Made by a program: the position numbers and the translations under genes. The notes under the pieces were generated by a model. It searched no databases. It saw nothing but the letters and a program-made list of their open reading frames with translations, and was not told the origin of the DNA. A stretch of DNA of 64,000 bases from Sinohyriopsis cumingii (lineage: Eukaryota > Mollusca > Bivalvia > Unionida > Unionidae). Shown here one piece after another: positions 51,287-64,000 of the stretch (the stretch's first letter is position 1; every line of letters begins with the position of its first letter). The DNA lies in NCBI GenBank assembly GCA_028554795.2, contig CM068827.1, positions 72,823,809-72,887,808 on the forward strand. The letters run 5' to 3'.

Positions 51287-54200
51287 CCTTTTTTGGTGCA
51301 ATTTATTTACTTTGATCACCTTTGGTGATATAATCTTGCCTTATTCAGACTTGATATCCTTGGTGATAGATCTGACATTGTTCATATTTGTGTTTAAAAT
51401 TCTACATCTTCATTATCTGTGGTGTCAGATCGATGTATCACTCATATTTGTTTTTAGGTATTATACGTTTGTCCTTGTTTGATAGCTTATTAAAGTTTTA
51501 TATTGTGATATGTTCCAGTTAAGAACGATATTATTGCTTTATATGAGATGTTGAACTCAATGCGCACCATTCTGTTAAATCCATTCACAGACTTTATGCA
51601 CGCACGTTTGTGGTCAGATGCATTTTTCGTTCAATTACATTGTAAATAAACATATAATTCACAAAATTGCTTGCAGTGTCTTCGCTGAATCAGTTCAAAA
51701 CCGGTTTCATCCTATTACAACGAACACAAAGGTAATACCGCCTAATTTTAAATAAAAATGAATTTAAATTTCTCATAAAAACATCTAGCAAATTGATACT
51801 GTTAAAGGAAGGGTATTTTTCGGCACTGGATTAAACGTGAACAATTAAAATAATTTATAACAAAAGAAAATGTATTGACTAGGCACGAAAAGCACAACTC
51901 TCATGACTTTAGTGAGAGATGTAGTTTTAACCTTCAGCCAATGGGAGTTAACTCTATCTGGCTCAAATTGTGTTCCAGTATTAAGCTCCGGTTTAACCGT
52001 AATAGTTATTGTTATTATATCAGTATATCATTCATTAGCATAGTCCCTACACTTCTCCAAATATATGCATGTCTCGCATGTGATAAATAAAATTTGCTGC
52101 AGGAATGGTATAAGTCTGTTGCATATGACACTAGTTTGAATGATTTTGGGACCGGTTATGCTCCAGATAAACTTCATGCGGAAAATAAAAGAATATCTAC
52201 ACAGATTTGGTTATCTTTCTATTTTCTGAGGATGGGTAAAATTGAAAGTGTGACATTTGTTAAAAGTGTATGTCGCAAGCCGCATGATTTTTGCAAGATT
52301 AAAGTTGCATAAAACTATTTTTAAAAACTATACAAAAATATGGAGAAAGATTGTTATCTATGGGAAAAGTCATACATAGTAAATTACTTCTCTCACGAAA
52401 TTAAAAACAATTTATGGTAGGGGCAGTGAAGAGTCAGTAGTCCAAGTATTTGTATCGATCAGGGAAAAATGCTTTAATAGTAACATTCTTTTTGTTAGAA
52501 GACAAACTGTTGTCTTTCAAAGTTTTTGATGTTTATCACCATATTTCACACATACGAGGACCTTTGGATAATTTTCTTAGTCGGAATGATTTTCTTTTCA
52601 AATGTGTATTTTTGGACATTCATGAACGTTATATATTGCTGGTTTAAGTGCTTTTGGAATAGTTGATAAATCAGTGACTGATTCATACTGACTCATGGTG
52701 GATACACCTCAAAGAATACTTTTATGAACCAGAATCTCGAGACGATGCACAGGAAGCTGCAACAATTGACATCTCATTCAACAATTCTTTTAGGGGAGAG
52801 TATTCTTTTAGTTAGGTCGATTCGTATCCGCAAAGATGGCATGTACAAGTGACTGTACAATTACAGACATAACAATTACAATAATGATGAATCATCTGCC
52901 AGAAAGTCGGCTACCGACTAAATATCTGGAGTCAGGAGGAAGTTTATTTTTGTAAGAAGAGGACGTTTATTTAACTGCACCATTTTTCTTGTATTACTAT
53001 CAGAAAGAGGTGATGTTTTATTATAAAGCCGTATTTCATAGGAATGGTATTCACTCAAAGAAAGTGAGAATATAGTTCCAGAAAAGCACAAAATGAGAAC
53101 AGTTTAATTTATTTACAGTCCAATAATATTTAGAAGAAATTATCTAGCGAAATTATTTTTATGATATTCGAAATCAAAACGACATTGAAAAACAAAGCAT
53201 CGATTGCTTTGATCCATCAGAAGCCAAGGAAAGATTGGAAATTTCCAAGGGTACACTTATGCAGAAAGTGAAAGAACATAGATTGAAAAAAGGTGATAGT
53301 TGCATAGATAAAGTCTAGCGATGTGAGTCACATGTGTATGGCTATTTTCAAAATAAACGTGTCAGAAAAAATTATATCAAATGTTGTAAAGGTTTACTAT
53401 TATTGCATCAATTATGACAAGATTCAACACTGTATTCGGTTCGAAGAAACTTCTAACCGAAATTTTGTAATAACATGTAGGGAAATAGCAGCCATTTTGA
53501 CGACCATCTTGGCATACACTTTGTCCACTATCTTGAAAATGACCAAACATGTGACTCTGTTTCGAAACTCAATTAATAAAAAATGCTTTGGTTAAAATAT
53601 AAAGAATATTATGTATAATAAATTCTTCAAACTTATAGGCTTTTTGTTCTCAAATTTTGTTTTTGTATAACACTACAAATAATAGGAAACATGTTGAAAA
53701 GTAGTTGCCAGTTTTGAATTTAGAAAGGCTAAAATCAATGGAGACAAAAACATATGCACCAATGTGGTCAGTGTAAAAAATCTCTTTTAGAGTATATAAG
53801 ATGTTGTTGAAACTGTCTAAGATGAAATTGCACCCGTCCGTCCCATCATAGGTTCCAATAATCTTGTGATACATATAGAGTTTTCCAGCACAATTCTTGA
53901 TTAAAGCCACCTTGTTGGATACTTGTATGACAAGTGGCCCAAAGTAGTAAAAGCCAAAAGTAACTGAAGCTTGAATACACTGTGCAACAACTATCGTGAG
54001 AGAGACTGTAACTGTGAAACTGCATTATCCCCCTTGTACTATATTACATTAGACTTGATAAATCATTTATTTAATGTTATAAAATATAACACGTACTTTG
54101 ATTACAATGCAGTATTAAATCCAATTAGCAGCTTGAGCTTGTCGAAACATATTATTCCAATGGTATAAAGTTAATCAGTAATAATGCCTTTTCGGATATT

Positions 54201-54804
54201 CTTTGGGTTTCTAATTTGTATGTACATTGATGCTCTTGACAGGTATATTGTGTTGAAGCAACAACTGCACAAAGAGAGCGGATATTAGTTCAGGAGACTG
54301 GGATGTAATTTCACTTACTTAAAGAAAGGCAAAGGAGCTAAAGTACAATCGACATCAAATAGTGCACATCTTATGGCAAACACAAACCTGGTTAAGAGGT
54401 CAGTATGTTTGAGGGGTGCTAACATCTCACCGTTTGTCTCTGTGGCTTTAAGCCTTTAATAATTTATAAACTATTACTTTGCTTTATGTTGGTCAGCAAT
54501 AATATTCATATACGTGCAAATTGTAGAGGCTACAAGCTTTCTTAGAGAATGGCATGTGATAGATTTACTGAGGTGATCTGTTGGAATCAAACAAACTAAA
54601 GCAAGCATGAACGGTAGAGTAAGTTCTGTGCGCCTGAGTTGATATAGAGTTTGGCACAAGATGGGAAGCTTCTAAGTTAAGCTCTGTCAAGCCAGGCCTG
54701 GGCTATTTCTTTGAATTTTGTCTGCTTTTGAAGCAAAATGCCTGAACCTGTGCCATTGTGAATGAGAAATGTCATCAGCTATTGAATGCTGGGAACTAGG
54801 ATAT
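51287..54804. other. No supported gene; some coding-like fragments
   Basis: Frames at 52094-52312 (WYKSVAYDTS...), 52450-52647 and 53323-53595 have normal composition. A stretch near 52700-52800 reads EPESRDDAQEAATIDIS in one + frame. None carries a domain I recognise. They could be remnants of old mobile DNA. Confidence 0.25.
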
Positions 54805-55088
54805 GTGTGTTTGTGCTTTAGTGTTATTTTTAACATAAATTTTACAATGTTATATCGCTACGATGTGTGTAGTGTGGCAGTTTATAGTCATGTCTAGCAC
54901 TAGGGCATCTTGCTGCAGAGATGTAGCATCATGTCCAACTCAGTAACATTATCATGACACCAAGCTAACTAGTCTTAACAGCAGAATGTAACGCTGAGCG
55001 TCAAGCGAGACAACTGCTCGTACCATTTCTTAAAGTCTTTGGAATCACTCGGCAGTGGTTAGAACCTACAGAGGAACCTCTAACCAGT
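54805..55088 (-). mobile_element. tRNA-derived SINE, copy 5 (reverse, most diverged)
   Basis: Recognised by CTACGATGTGTGTAGTGTGGCAG, ATGTCTAGCACTAGGGCAT, AACATTATCATGACACCAAG and CGTACCATTTCTTAAAGTC. The tRNA-like head is badly worn: GTGGTTAGAACCTAC stands where the B box (reverse of GGTTCGAACC) should be, and the A-box side is barely visible. It is the oldest-looking copy. Confidence 0.78.
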
Positions 55089-57195
55089 TTTGACAGTGGA
55101 TCTGTGGAACTGGGATATGTTTGGATTTGATTATTACATGTTTCATGGTCAGATAGCCTAAAAGGCAGAATGAAGGAAGCACCGCAGGCTACAGTACCAC
55201 CAGAAATAAATACCAGCTCCCCTTAAATATTAAAGAGTGTCATTGGAGAATTAAGCTAATGCCATTATAGTGGCGGTACGCGGTGTTACTGGAATGCCGG
55301 TTTACCGAGGTGTTTTTTTTTTCTCCGATGTTAAGTACCACATTATTATTTTACTGCAATGGTGCTTCTCGTAGGTTCCTTTAATAAGGATGCATGGAAA
55401 TATCCGGGTAATATTGTTAGCAATAAAATACTATTCACAACATCTTTTCGCGTTACGTTAAAAACACTTCACTTCTGCCCTTGGTTACTTGAATTGATCC
55501 AATGATGAAATCTGTTGTTCCCTATCGTGGCATAAATCAGTCTGCGACTAAACCTAGCCCATGTAAAACTATCTGCCAAGGCAAATTACGGAAACCTAAT
55601 GACTGGAAGTCCTTTAACGTCAGTCTCTGTTTTCCCGAGACTATTGAATTGCTTTTTCAGATGTAAATGTTTTTCGGCTGGCAACTACAACTGTATTTGA
55701 TTGTTATTTAATTCTATCATAAGAAAGACAACGACTTCATAAAGGCATGCAGTGTTATCTAGTGCTAGGGGAACACACAATACGCTACGTGTTCGAGAAT
55801 ACACACATGATATCCAGACAGTGAGTGGTTTTAACATTTCCCCTAAACAGAAAGTCATCATGTTTGTTATAATGACTATATCGCTGTTCTGCTAACCAAT
55901 AATACAAGTAGAAGGATTTAGTAAAAGTGTGCAACTAATGGATGTACCCATTGGGGACATTTCTCAAGGATGTATGTGCAAAAGGGCGGACTGCTGAAAA
56001 TTAAAAGATGATAAAATATACGAATTTGCAAGCATTAATTCCATCACCTAACGTGAGAACAATTACACTGCATCATCTAATCTTGCAACGCTTGTATCAC
56101 GTTAAAATGTCTCTCATATACTGTGCATCTTTACATTTGCTTCAAATGAAACACATACATTTTATACAGGCTGAGTCTTGATTTATTGACTCTATAACAT
56201 AAGACAACGACAACGGTTTAGAAATGAAACAATGGAGTGTATGTTGTTTTCGCCCAGCTAGATATGCTAGGATTCCAAAATGCGACTTTATTACACTAAT
56301 AATATTGCAGAGACAAACGGCCTTGTACAGCAGTAACTATTGGTTATTCGTTTACTCTTTTATATAGGACTAGTAATCACGATATATTTCGTTTTAAATT
56401 TAGCCATGATAATTATAGAAATCAAAATATTAAACTTTGATATTATTGCTAGTCAACAATAAAATGATGTATTTAAAATTCCATTAATTATTGATACATT
56501 TGAAGGTGTGCTAATCACTTTTGCATCTTTTTAATTATATATATAAGGAACTGTTAAAAAATATAATGAGGTGTTTATAATTATTTAATTTCGCATCAGC
56601 TAGAAGGAGGTGCAAAAGTGTTACTATGGGATTAAAGCCAATGGGGACATGAAATACACAGAGTAATAAACACTGGGGCAGAATGCGCAAAAGTAATACA
56701 AAGAATAGATGGTAGAAAATAAAGAGCAAGGGTAAATTAATAAACTGAACAAGCTAAACACGAGAAACTACTAACAATTTCATCAGACATAGAAAAACCA
56801 CATTGAAAACATTGATTTCTTCATGAATTGGTATATGCAATATTAATATTGTTAAAGTTAGAAAATGTTTCAAAATATGAATGTTGCATAGAATACTGAC
56901 GTATATTAAATTGGAATACAGGTTTTGTGAATTTAAATAGTCCTCGAACAATCTATTATTTCGATTCAATTCACAAAAAGTAAAATATGCTACCAAACTA
57001 ACATTAACTAGATGGGAGCTAAATGAAGACGATGTAAGTGTCCACTAATATAATTTCATTAATATTTGCTGACTAACTGGTATAAATATTTTTTGATGAT
57101 TATTTTATCAGAGGGAATGGAAAATAATCGGTAATTGCCAGTTTTCAGCGTGTGCATCCTTCCGTTGAGAAAAAGAAACATATATGCTTCAGCGA

Positions 57196-57233
<38 letters not shown>

Positions 57234-58136
57234 CAGCACGACGATCAAAATTGGAAAATGGACCGAAATAGTGCGCATTGAAACGTTGGATGGAGAAACC
57301 ATTGCATACATTCATTTGCATGGATTATAGTGGCATACGTTTATTAGTTTACCATATATTTGTGAAAAATATGGGATACAAATACGTCTCAAATAAAAAA
57401 ACAATATTAAAATTTTGATAAGTGTGAATATAACGATAATATTAAAGTTTCCACTAATCTAGTTTTTGTTTATGATAAAAAAATGATTCTCTATTTAAAA
57501 TGGTTACTGTGGTGCTAATATATAAATTATACGTACAGTCTCGTTTATCACCCATGCCAAATGTGTCATCAAATGTATCAATCATTTATATTGCAATCAA
57601 TGTATCTAATGACTCATAAGTCAATGTATTAATGGCAATGCATGCTGCAAATGATTGATGAATCACAACGTCGGTTAAAAACTTAAAATGAAGATAATAC
57701 CATGGAAATATGTTCTAAGAAGTGGGGATTGTGGCTAAAGTGAAAGAAGTCGTAACATCTGCGAGGAATTTCCAATTTGCATTTCTGTCATTGCAATACC
57801 TATGTCATACAATTTTTAAAAATATCTTCTATCAATCATTCACAATTCTGTATAAGAAATGCTACTGTTCTACACATGTAGATAGGATATGTTTCGTTAA
57901 ACCATTAAAATATTATGTCCTGAAATGACGTATTTATTTGATGTTAACAAACCGAATGAAAAAAGCATGCCGCATAAGCGTTATGACCAACATTGATCAT
58001 ATGGAAATGTTATTAAGGCGTAATGTATTCCTCTAAACAGGTTTTCAAAATAAGAAAGAGCATGTACGTAGGTATGTCAACCTAATATTCTATAAGCCCG
58101 ACTGTGCTTAACTATAATTTGATTCAATACCTCATA
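55089..58136. other. No supported feature except a GA microsatellite
   Basis: T run at 55313-55321; otherwise AT-rich with short frames. The GA run is listed separately. Confidence 0.4.
57193..57232. repeat. (GA)n microsatellite
   Basis: About 18 GA units after GAGAGGGA. Confidence 0.94.
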
Positions 58137-58299
58137 TCATTTATTTTCGTTGGGCTCAATTTTCGTGGTTTTGTAAAAACAAAAAAGGCATTGGGTACTT
58201 AAATTCGTGGTTTTGCCTGTCAAAGTTTGCATATTAGTAGGTGTTTAATTTCATGGTTTAACCTCACAAATAACCAAAATAAAAAATACAAAAGAATAA

Positions 58300-58563
58300 A
58301 ACTATGCCGACGCAAACGGCGGTCACTTTAATGTTTATAAAATTACTACCACCTGTATGAGCACAAATAAAAGACCTAGCAAGTTCAATACTTCGTGTTT
58401 CGACCAAGTGAATAACATCAGTCGAAGCCGACGCAGCCAACAACACAAAAATAATATTTCCATCTGTATGAGCACAAATAAAACACCTGTCAAGATTAAT
58501 CATTTTCGCCATGTTTTCGTTTGAGTGCTCAACATCAAAGGAAGCCAACGCAGCCAACAACAT
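58300..58563. repeat. Tandem duplication of about 111-117 bp inside the transposon
   Basis: Two full copies and a partial third sharing CTGTATGAGCACAAATAAAA (58353 and 58464) and GACGCAGCCAACAACA-like ends (58430 and 58547; partial at 58308). On the - strand they stay in one frame for 99 codons with repeated CFICAHTDG / SFICAHTGG. Whether this is subterminal repeat structure or coding is unknown; I favour repeat structure. Confidence 0.65.
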
Positions 58564-59994
58564 TAGGCCAATCGGTTACTGAAGTACATATGAATGGTCT
58601 CTTAATTAAACCACTGTCCATGAAGTTGCACCATCAGTACTTTCTGATGATGACGTCGTTAACACAGTGGGTAAATTGTGGATTCTGAAAAACATATAAT
58701 CCTTCACTGCCCTAAAACGGCGTCTGCAAATGACAAAATTAAAGAAGCGCTACCACAGAAACAGGGAGTTGTGCAAGACAGCCACTTCATTTATACGAAT
58801 GAAATTTGTGATGATTCATTAATATTAATAAATAACCCTTGAAGGGAAAAAGTATGAAGGTGGGAGGAGGATACGGGTTGGGGATGGACTCTGGTTAGTC
58901 ACCCCAATAGGGGGTGGCACCAGCCAGTACGCATGGCCGGGTTAGAATTTCTACCATTTCATTACACCCACATCACCGTCGTACAATGATCAAATCAAAA
59001 CATTTAAATTTTAAAATTCCTAAAATTTAAACAATATATGCAAATTAATATACTATTCATCAGAGAAAAATGAAGGCACAGAGTTCCAAATGTAACATGG
59101 CTGTCCCTTCAAATTTGTTGATATAATATGAGATGGGAGACAGGGAAGGGTGGTGGATGGAAATGTTATATCGTCCATTAGGGACAGATTCCTTAAGAGG
59201 ATCAGATCCACTCTCTCACGCCCTCCCATAGTCACTCATCTCATTTCTACTCTTGCAAAACTAATAATATTGCAATAAAATACATTTTTTAATTAAAATG
59301 TTAATTTTTTTCTCTCTCCCTCCCACTTAGTAAAGAAGCATGCTATACTAAAGATAAGATTTATTACTAACTATTAATATTACTATCTCGTAGAACCTTT
59401 TAATCTTAACACTGATAGATGCAACACACATTTAGGACAGGGTACTGACCGAACCAAGTAAGAATCGCATGATGGTGTGATACCAATGCGACGCGGCTAA
59501 GGCGAGGTAGTACCACCGATATAACATAATCACACACCCTATATTAACCTTACCTGTTTTTCCTTTTATTTCTTTCTTGTTTTCTATAAAAAAGAAACTA
59601 ATTAGATAGAAACCTGGTAGGAAGAACAACTCCATTTGTGAAGAGCCATAGCGCTACCAGACCACAATACCTTTCTAGATAGCCCCTCTAAAATTACACA
59701 AATTGAATAAAGATTTGATTCCTCAATTGCCGTCCAAACAAAACACAAGCATACATAACAATATAGCAATACACATATAACAAACACTGGACACCATGAT
59801 CTTTGGCAAAGATCACTAATTAAAGAAGACTCAAGTTTATCCAAATTGAGTCTTTATAAAACACTAGTTTAGGACAGTGCATCAACCCTAATCCAAAATT
59901 TATAAAATTTTATCTAAATTATATTTGTTTTTACACGTGCATAATCACAGTTAATGGAACAACATGCAGACATACAACATTTAATCTTTCGGCA
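58564..59994. other. Interior of the transposon, no feature recognised
   Basis: Includes a G-rich stretch (58855-58925, GGTGGGAGGAGG and CAATAGGGGGTGG) and short - strand frames at 59053-59844. No DNA-binding or catalytic part of a transposase was seen. Confidence 0.4.
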
Positions 59995-60448
59995 ATGGGG
60001 GTCCTCTCTATAAAGCTTAAGAGTGGTAAAATTCAATTTAGATCCACTCGGTTCCTGGACTTCCTAACCCGTCAGAAGCTGCGAACACGGCGCAGGCGCT
60101 TGCTTCCCAGGCAGCTAATGTTTGTGCTTGCCTCTTGTACAGATCGACTTCAACCACTAGACTTGACAGTAAATAAAGAGTATAAAGAAGAATTAAAGTC
60201 ACAGTTCCACAAGTGGTATGCTAAACAGATCATGGACGCCATTACGGAAAAAGATGTTACTGGTGATGAAAATTGCACAGTATTAGTAAACCATGCTGCC
60301 TCATTAATCAAGCCCATTCACGCTGAATGGATAATTGCAGCTCACGCGACAATGAGTGAACGATTGGACTTAATTATCAGTGGGTTTTTGTTCAGAAAGC
60401 TGGACTTGTTTAATTCAGCAATTTGGGGATTATTTACCTGAAAAGCAT
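59995..60448 (+). pseudogene. pogo/Tigger-like transposase, C-terminal remnant
   Basis: 148-codon + frame; only the part from about 60117 on is recognisable. CTDRLQPLDLTVNK (about 60137-60180) is the well-known block of pogo/Tigger (DDE, jerky-type) transposases, followed by LKSQFHKWYAKQI and, near the end, SLIKPIHAEWIIAAH and DLIISGF, all in family order. Just after GF the family usually ends with a KAGL-type motif. Here that motif (QKAGLV then a stop) is present in another frame at about 60396-60413, so an indel has pushed translation on to a later stop. The N-terminal helix-turn-helix and catalytic acidic residues are absent. Confidence 0.75.
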
Positions 60449-61125
60449 ATTAGAGAACAATGCGAATTGATTGACATCATGTTGATACAGTGGCTTTGTC
60501 CAAAAGTCCGTTAAGCTTTAATACTCTGCTTTAATTAGTGTATATACATAGTGTTTCGTTAATGAGTGTTTCAAGAAATAGTTCTTGTATTTTACAGGAT
60601 TGTTGTTCTTTTGGATTAAAAATGCATGGATAAAATGAAATGTGCTTTTAGAAGAATTTAAACGTTTCAACAAGTTGCACTCGAATGAAGGATCGATTTT
60701 AATAAGTATTAAATCTATTTATCTTATACAGTTAGTTTGTATTATTATTGTTTCTTTCATTTTCAGTGTTACTATTGTTTGAATACCTTGTGCCTTTTCT
60801 CTATTTTCTCTGTATCCTTACTTACCTCACATATCGATTTAAGGCAGTGATTGCAAAATTACAGCTATCGGATACTTTATCGAACGTGTGCATTGAAACA
60901 ATATAAAATGATTTATAATTCTTGTTTAAAAAGGTTAAAATAAAAAATTTAAATAAAAATGGAGAAGCTAATACTAATTACCAGATTACAGTATTGACCT
61001 TGATTGAATGAAGAAAGAAAACGTGGGGGGTTCATCATCCTACGTGGCTCATTTTTTATATTTGTGGTGTGAGGCAACAACGCAAACCACGAAAAAAATT
61101 GGTCCCCCCACGAAAATTGATGATA

Positions 61126-64000
61126 CTACATTAATTTACTAAATAGAAGTACATTTAAAATAATTACTTCTATTTGAGGAGTGTACAATTGTGATGTACC
61201 ATTAATTCTGAAAAGCTTTGATTTTGTTTTGTTGCATTGCAAGTGGATAGTATATTTGAGAAAAATTGTCATGCAACAATTATGTTCAGTTTAATATCAG
61301 GTGACTACCTGCAGCTCATATCTGGAATTGCTTAGTGTCTCTTAGTTTTTTTTGTACTTTTTCGTCCGGAATAATTGTTGATTGATCTGTGTAAATAACA
61401 CGTAACAATGTTAGAAATTCATGATGAATCGCTCTAGTCACAGTTTGCCACAATACCATATACAATTATTCATGCACTGAAGTTAATAAATCAGGGCTAT
61501 ACCCATCTACGAAATTTATTTTTTACATACTTTGCCTGGTCCTTTAAAGCCTTTTCATGGGCATGCCACATCAGACAGGCGGTTTCTGACTTATAAACAT
61601 GTTGGTGGTTCCTTTTAGAGTCTTTCTGGCATTGTTTTATAAATATTTCGGATTCTAAATAATAATAAAATATTACTGTAATTTCTTAGCAATGCAAAAT
61701 CAATCAACGCAATTAGATTTTAAAAGGAACTACTTGGCTTCATGCCTACTTATGCGGCTCTGACTTGAACTCACTACGAAATTAAACCATGCCATCACTG
61801 AATCTCATAATCAATGGAGCATGTGACATTTGCTCCTAGCAACTGGTTAATTACTCGGACTGACGAGTATTTTCCTAACACTGATTTCCATTTATCAACC
61901 AACCAAACACAAAAATCTATAGAAATGGAAACGTAAATGTTTTCCATGTACAATGTATGAAAACGTACCAATTGGCAAGTCTCTTGCATGTCAAACAAAT
62001 GTAACACAGGATCATCCATATTTACCACGGCGATAACACATATCAGAAAATGCGTTTTTCGGGAGAATAACACGTCTCATAAGGACCCCAAAAAGTCATT
62101 TAGGACTTCAAGCGCCCAAACTGGCGCAACAGAAATCATCATCCACAGACCAGTGCGTGTCCTGACACTGCCTTTTTGCATCTTTATCACCAATATTACC
62201 AATTATACAGAGACAGAAAACAGTCTACTAACATCCAAACAATCATAATCTAAACTACCACCTTCCATGCTAACAACTTACTGTGACGACATGGCCCTCC
62301 ATTCACCTGTTTACAAACTCAAGCTGTTATTTAAGTCTGATTCTCTGAAAACACAAAGCAAAGATGCTGTTGCACAAGATGCTGTATTTGCTTTGATAAA
62401 AACAATTCCAAATCATCTAAACAATTATCTTTAGCTCTTGCATCAAGGATCTGACATAATGTTGGAAGGTCATCGTCATTTTAAGCCGCTTTTGATGTTG
62501 AATGAGCTATAACACTGTCGAAACGATTGGAACAGAACTATGCCTGTGATCGAGACTTAGCTCTATACCTCAGACAGTCTTGCAAAGCAAAATGGTCTGG
62601 CAAAGGTCTACTTTGAGACAGCTACAATGAAAACACAAAGGATCTGTCAATACTTTACATGAACGCGTCGGAATATGCTATAAAACATCCATTTAGCAGT
62701 ATCTTTAATCCTGTCAGAGAAAGACTGGAAACACCACGAAACATTCAACGGAGAACATTTAGTACAACTGACGACCCATAGCTTCAAGCACAGAGAAAAC
62801 CTCCAAAGTATTCTAAAGCTGAATATAAGACAAAGCATAATGAGACATTAAAAGTGTTATACTAATAAAGGGCATTAATGTCCTGGATAATACAGCGCAA
62901 CATGACAATTAATATGCCTATGTGATTGGATTGAATTGACAGGTAACGCAGGATCCTCACCCATTGCATGTTATTTAAGCAGATTCGAAACTCATTCGCC
63001 AACCAGGCTTGGTGTAGTGGCCAAAAGTACGAATTTTTCGCAGACAAATGACAGATAATGTCGTTAAATATTTTTCGAAAAACGTTTCAGCAGCAATGAC
63101 AAATGGATTAAATCAGCCTGACCAAAATTCACTTGTACCAATACATGAATTAGACAAAACCAAGCAATGCTTCGAGGGATAACGTTTTTAAATACTTGCC
63201 ATCCCAAGCAGCCTTTTTGAAATCAGCTATAGGACTGAGGATACTATAGATTAATTGTACAAAGCACTTTTATCGAAGAAGGAAAATATTGGAAACAATA
63301 TCTATTACTTACTGAACTGACCATTGGTGTGAAATATTTTAAAAACATTAACACTTGTATCTGTGCTTTCTATTATTTCTGCACAGATTATCTATGATCC
63401 CTTACATTATTTGAGATCCCATCTGTACAAAAGGTTCACATTCCCATCAAGTGCATGACTCTTGCTTAGGGTATATTTTACCAGCAGTCAGCTTTTGAGT
63501 CAATTGCTTAGAAACAAAAACTCAACAAAGAAGTCTATTATTTTAAAGCTTAGGTTAAATTTAATTAAGATATGTTTGCTGAACACTGCTTCTTCTATTG
63601 CACAAAACGATGTTTCTCGTTCATGCTGACAATTATTTACTATATATTTATAATGCTATGGTGCTGATATTTGTTGTTGCTTTATAAAATTATCTCATGT
63701 GTCTGATTTTTTTTTGATTGCAATTGAAAGAATAACAGTGCTATGGGCCTATTTGTTGCCAGTGAAATTGTTTATCCCATTTAAGTAGCTAAAACCCATT
63801 TGGTTCAAATATGAATTAGGATTCTGATAGCAAAATAATATTATATTTGCTGCTTTTTATTATTTTCATCTTTAAAACTAAATCTGCAACATTTTAAAAA
63901 GCGTTGTCATGACATACATCTAATAATATATTCAAAGAAAATTTTTAATCTAAAGATTAAAAAAATGTCCATAAAGAAGTAATAATTAAAACTAATTGCT
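61126..64000. other. No supported gene; weak coding-like stretch near 62.6-62.9 kb
   Basis: On the + strand at about 62655-62860 one frame reads NASEYAIKHPFSSIF and RERLETPRNIQRRTF with one internal stop. The family was not recognised. The rest is AT-rich, with short frames at 61795-62248 on both strands. A remnant of an old gene or element is possible. Confidence 0.25.

Larger units (their letters stand above)
58137..61123. mobile_element. TA-flanked inverted-repeat DNA transposon (pogo/Tigger-like), about 3.0 kb
   Basis: The ends are inverted repeats. Left end: TCATTTATTTTCG, TTGGGCTCAATTTTCGTGG, TTTTG. Right end read inward on the opposite strand: TCATCAATTTTCG, TGGGGGGACCAATTTTTTTC, GTGGTTTGCG. 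They align over about 40 bases with a few small gaps, each with two ATTTTCGT-type motifs. TA dinucleotides flank both (58135-58136 and 61124-61125), the target used by Tc1/mariner/pogo elements. Inside is the C terminus of a pogo-type transposase (about 60100-60440), fitting that superfamily. Most of the transposase is missing, so the copy is internally deleted and not autonomous. The ends contain several further TTCGTGG motifs (58203, 61095 region). Confidence 0.72.

Noticed and set aside
53323..53595. 90-codon + frame with IAAILTTILAYT
   Set aside because: Superficially like the IAAITAICLL of the transmembrane exon, but flanks, phase and the VPY motif are absent.

Overview
This window is AT-rich, gene-poor animal DNA. 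The organism is most likely a mollusc, perhaps a bivalve. That is inferred from a tRNA-derived SINE family present in five copies, cut-and-paste transposon ends rich in TTTTCGTGG motifs, a decayed Polinton-like element, long TA microsatellites, and small phase-1 exons separated by kilobase introns. Nothing looks bacterial: there are no operons and no long ORFs except low-complexity repeat frames. The species was not determined.

Only a little host coding sequence can be supported, all on the + strand. At 3015-4172 lies the 3' end of a membrane-receptor-like gene ('paralogue A'): a phase-1 transmembrane exon, then a short terminal exon encoding a tyrosine-containing tail, then AATAAA. At 34089-37873 lies a second, related gene ('paralogue B'): a symmetric phase 1-1 fibronectin type III exon, then a transmembrane exon clearly homologous to that of A. 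In B this exon stops just after the membrane, so the tyrosine tail is lost. The two look like tandem duplicates, one with a possible signalling tail and one without. The upstream exons of both were not found.

The rest is mobile and repetitive DNA. 1-9 kb: microsatellites and several tandem repeats, including a roughly 60-bp minisatellite at 6.1-7.1 kb. 8.8, 13.9, 22.7, 41.0 and 54.8 kb: five SINE copies. About 23-27.5 kb: a heavily broken element with capsid-like remnants suggesting a Polinton/Maverick fossil. 31.36-32.37 kb: a roughly 1-kb array of a 27-29 bp unit with a two-unit higher-order pattern. 48.07-48.24 kb: a compact hAT-type MITE with 16-bp inverted ends and a near-perfect 8-bp duplication. 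48.75-49.80 kb: a truncated, frameshifted non-LTR retrotransposon (endonuclease to start of RT). 58.14-61.12 kb: a roughly 3-kb TA-flanked inverted-repeat transposon carrying a pogo/Tigger-like transposase C terminus. The remaining stretches hold no feature I can support.
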